A DNA stretch of 5,267 nt from Myxococcota bacterium (GTDB lineage Bacteria; Myxococcota; Polyangia; GCA-2747355; JAKLHH01). The notes beneath the pieces were generated by a model, which saw only the letters and a list, made by a program, of their open reading frames with translations, ran no database searches and was not told where the DNA came from. Positions 4,974-5,267 of this stretch are shown in pieces. The stretch covers positions 1 through 5,267 of the forward strand of contig JAKLHH010000639.1 of the NCBI GenBank assembly GCA_022710245.1. The letters run 5' to 3'. How positions within the stretch are numbered: position 1 is the first letter of the stretch; every line of letters begins with the position of its first letter. A program made the translations under genes and the position numbers.

Positions 4974-4988
4974 GCAACTGCCGTGCCA
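4974..4988 (-). promoter_or_regulatory. Sigma-54-like -24/-12 promoter, near-consensus
   Basis: On the minus strand TGGCACGGCAGTTGC matches the consensus TGGCACGNNNNTTGCW at 11 of 12 defined positions; only the last base (C rather than A or T) differs. The GG-to-GC distance is exact. The predicted start of transcription is near 4962, two bases before ATG 4960, which would give an almost leaderless message. Sigma-54 promoters need an enhancer-binding activator, a class abundant in myxobacteria. No activator gene is in the window. Confidence 0.6.
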
Positions 4989-5018
4989 CGCCTATCCTGG
5001 TGAGAAGACGTGGGCGAG

Positions 5019-5267
5019 ATGGAGTCCTCGGGGGCGCCGGGGCCCACCGCCGGGGGCGCCGCCCCCACGGTGGAGTTGCCGCTGCAGGATGCGACGGCTG
5101 GTCGCGGCTCGTGGGGGCAGTCGCGAGGCTCATCGGGGCAGCGGCCAGTCGGGGCAGCGGCCAGTCGGGGCAGCGGCTCGTCGGGGCAGTGGCCAGTCGG
5201 GGCAGTGGCCCGTCGGGGCAGCGGCCAGTCGGGGCAGCGGCGCGTCGGGGCAGCGGCGCGTCGGGGG
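5019..5267 (+). CDS. Possible partial open frame running through the 16-bp repeats
   Basis: From ATG 5019 a frame stays open for 83 codons to the window edge, starting MESSGAPGPTAGGAAPTVEL and then becoming a Gly/Ser/Gln/Arg-rich repeat. Codon third positions are mostly G or C at first. However, the 16-base unit is not a multiple of three, so the protein repeat would cycle over 16 residues, and low-stop GC-rich repeats are open in most frames by chance. No good ribosome binding site precedes it. I do not recognise a family. It is divergent from the MYXO-CTERM gene. Confidence 0.2.
   Translation, partial: MESSGAPGPTAGGAAPTVELPLQDATAGRGSWGQSRGSSGQRPVGAAASRGSGSSGQWPVGAVARRGSGQSGQRRVGAAARRG
5044..5073. 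repeat. Strong GC-rich hairpin
   Basis: CCACCG (5044-5049) pairs with CGGTGG (5068-5073), and inside it GGGGGC (5052-5057) pairs with GCCCCC (5061-5066) around a three-base loop, giving twelve base pairs with one small internal bulge. GGGGGCGCCG also occurs just before, at 5030-5039. No T run follows on either strand. It sits upstream of the sigma-54-like element of the minus-strand gene. Confidence 0.65.
5133..5267. repeat. 16-bp tandem repeat array (at least 8 copies, continues past window)
   Basis: The unit TCGGGGCAGCGGCCAG starts at 5133, 5149, 5165, 5181, 5197, 5213, 5229 and 5245, with a partial ninth copy at 5261. The first nine bases, TCGGGGCAG, are invariant in all full copies. Position 10 is C or T, and the last four vary (CCAG, CTCG, CCCG, CGCG), with GG at 11-12 fixed. 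A degenerate G-rich copy may precede it at about 5112-5132. It is a minisatellite-type array. Confidence 0.9.

Noticed and set aside
5044..5073. Intrinsic terminator
   Set aside because: The hairpin is strong but no T run follows on either strand and no gene end is seen next to it; kept only as a structural repeat.
5133..5267. CRISPR array
   Set aside because: The units are 16 bases and directly adjacent, with no unique spacers between repeats, so this is a simple tandem array.

Overview
The window is very GC-rich and reads as Myxococcota (myxobacteria or relatives). The best sign is a protein on the minus strand ending in a MYXO-CTERM-like tail: a Cys in Gly-Gly-Cys, a hydrophobic segment, then four arginines. 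Lipoprotein signal peptides, disulfide-rich repeats of the kind common in this group, and sigma-54-like promoter elements agree with this. Species cannot be named from the sequence.

Layout, left to right. (1) 2-1012, plus: the C-terminal part of a GH31 family glycoside hydrolase, cut by the left edge. (2) 1096-1754, plus: a lipoprotein with two tandem beta-sandwich-like modules. Its signal peptide and body lie in different frames, joined at a GTGA overlap, so the gene looks frameshifted. (3) 2012-3043, plus: an intact lipoprotein with a somatomedin-B-like eight-cysteine domain followed by seven disulfide-rich repeats in the order A-A-A-B-A-A-B. (4) 3141-3701, minus: a flavin reductase-like protein, convergent with the previous gene across a short pyrimidine-rich repeat. 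(5) 3869-4960, minus: a surface protein (Cys-rich module, heptad Pro/Lys/Asp linker, Ig-like domain, second Cys-rich module, MYXO-CTERM) with an in-frame TGA directly after its signal peptide. (6) 5019-5267: a GC-rich hairpin and an array of at least eight 16-bp tandem repeats running off the right edge; one plus-strand frame stays open through it.

Three of the five clear loci encode exported surface proteins, and each has a sigma-54-like -24/-12 element upstream, best before locus 5. This suggests, but does not prove, shared control of a set of cell-surface proteins. The GH31 enzyme and the flavin reductase show no obvious functional link to them. Two of the three exported-protein genes are interrupted just after the signal sequence, which could be sequence error, real decay, or in the TGA case recoding. 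No tRNA, rRNA, CRISPR array, insertion sequence or phage gene was seen.
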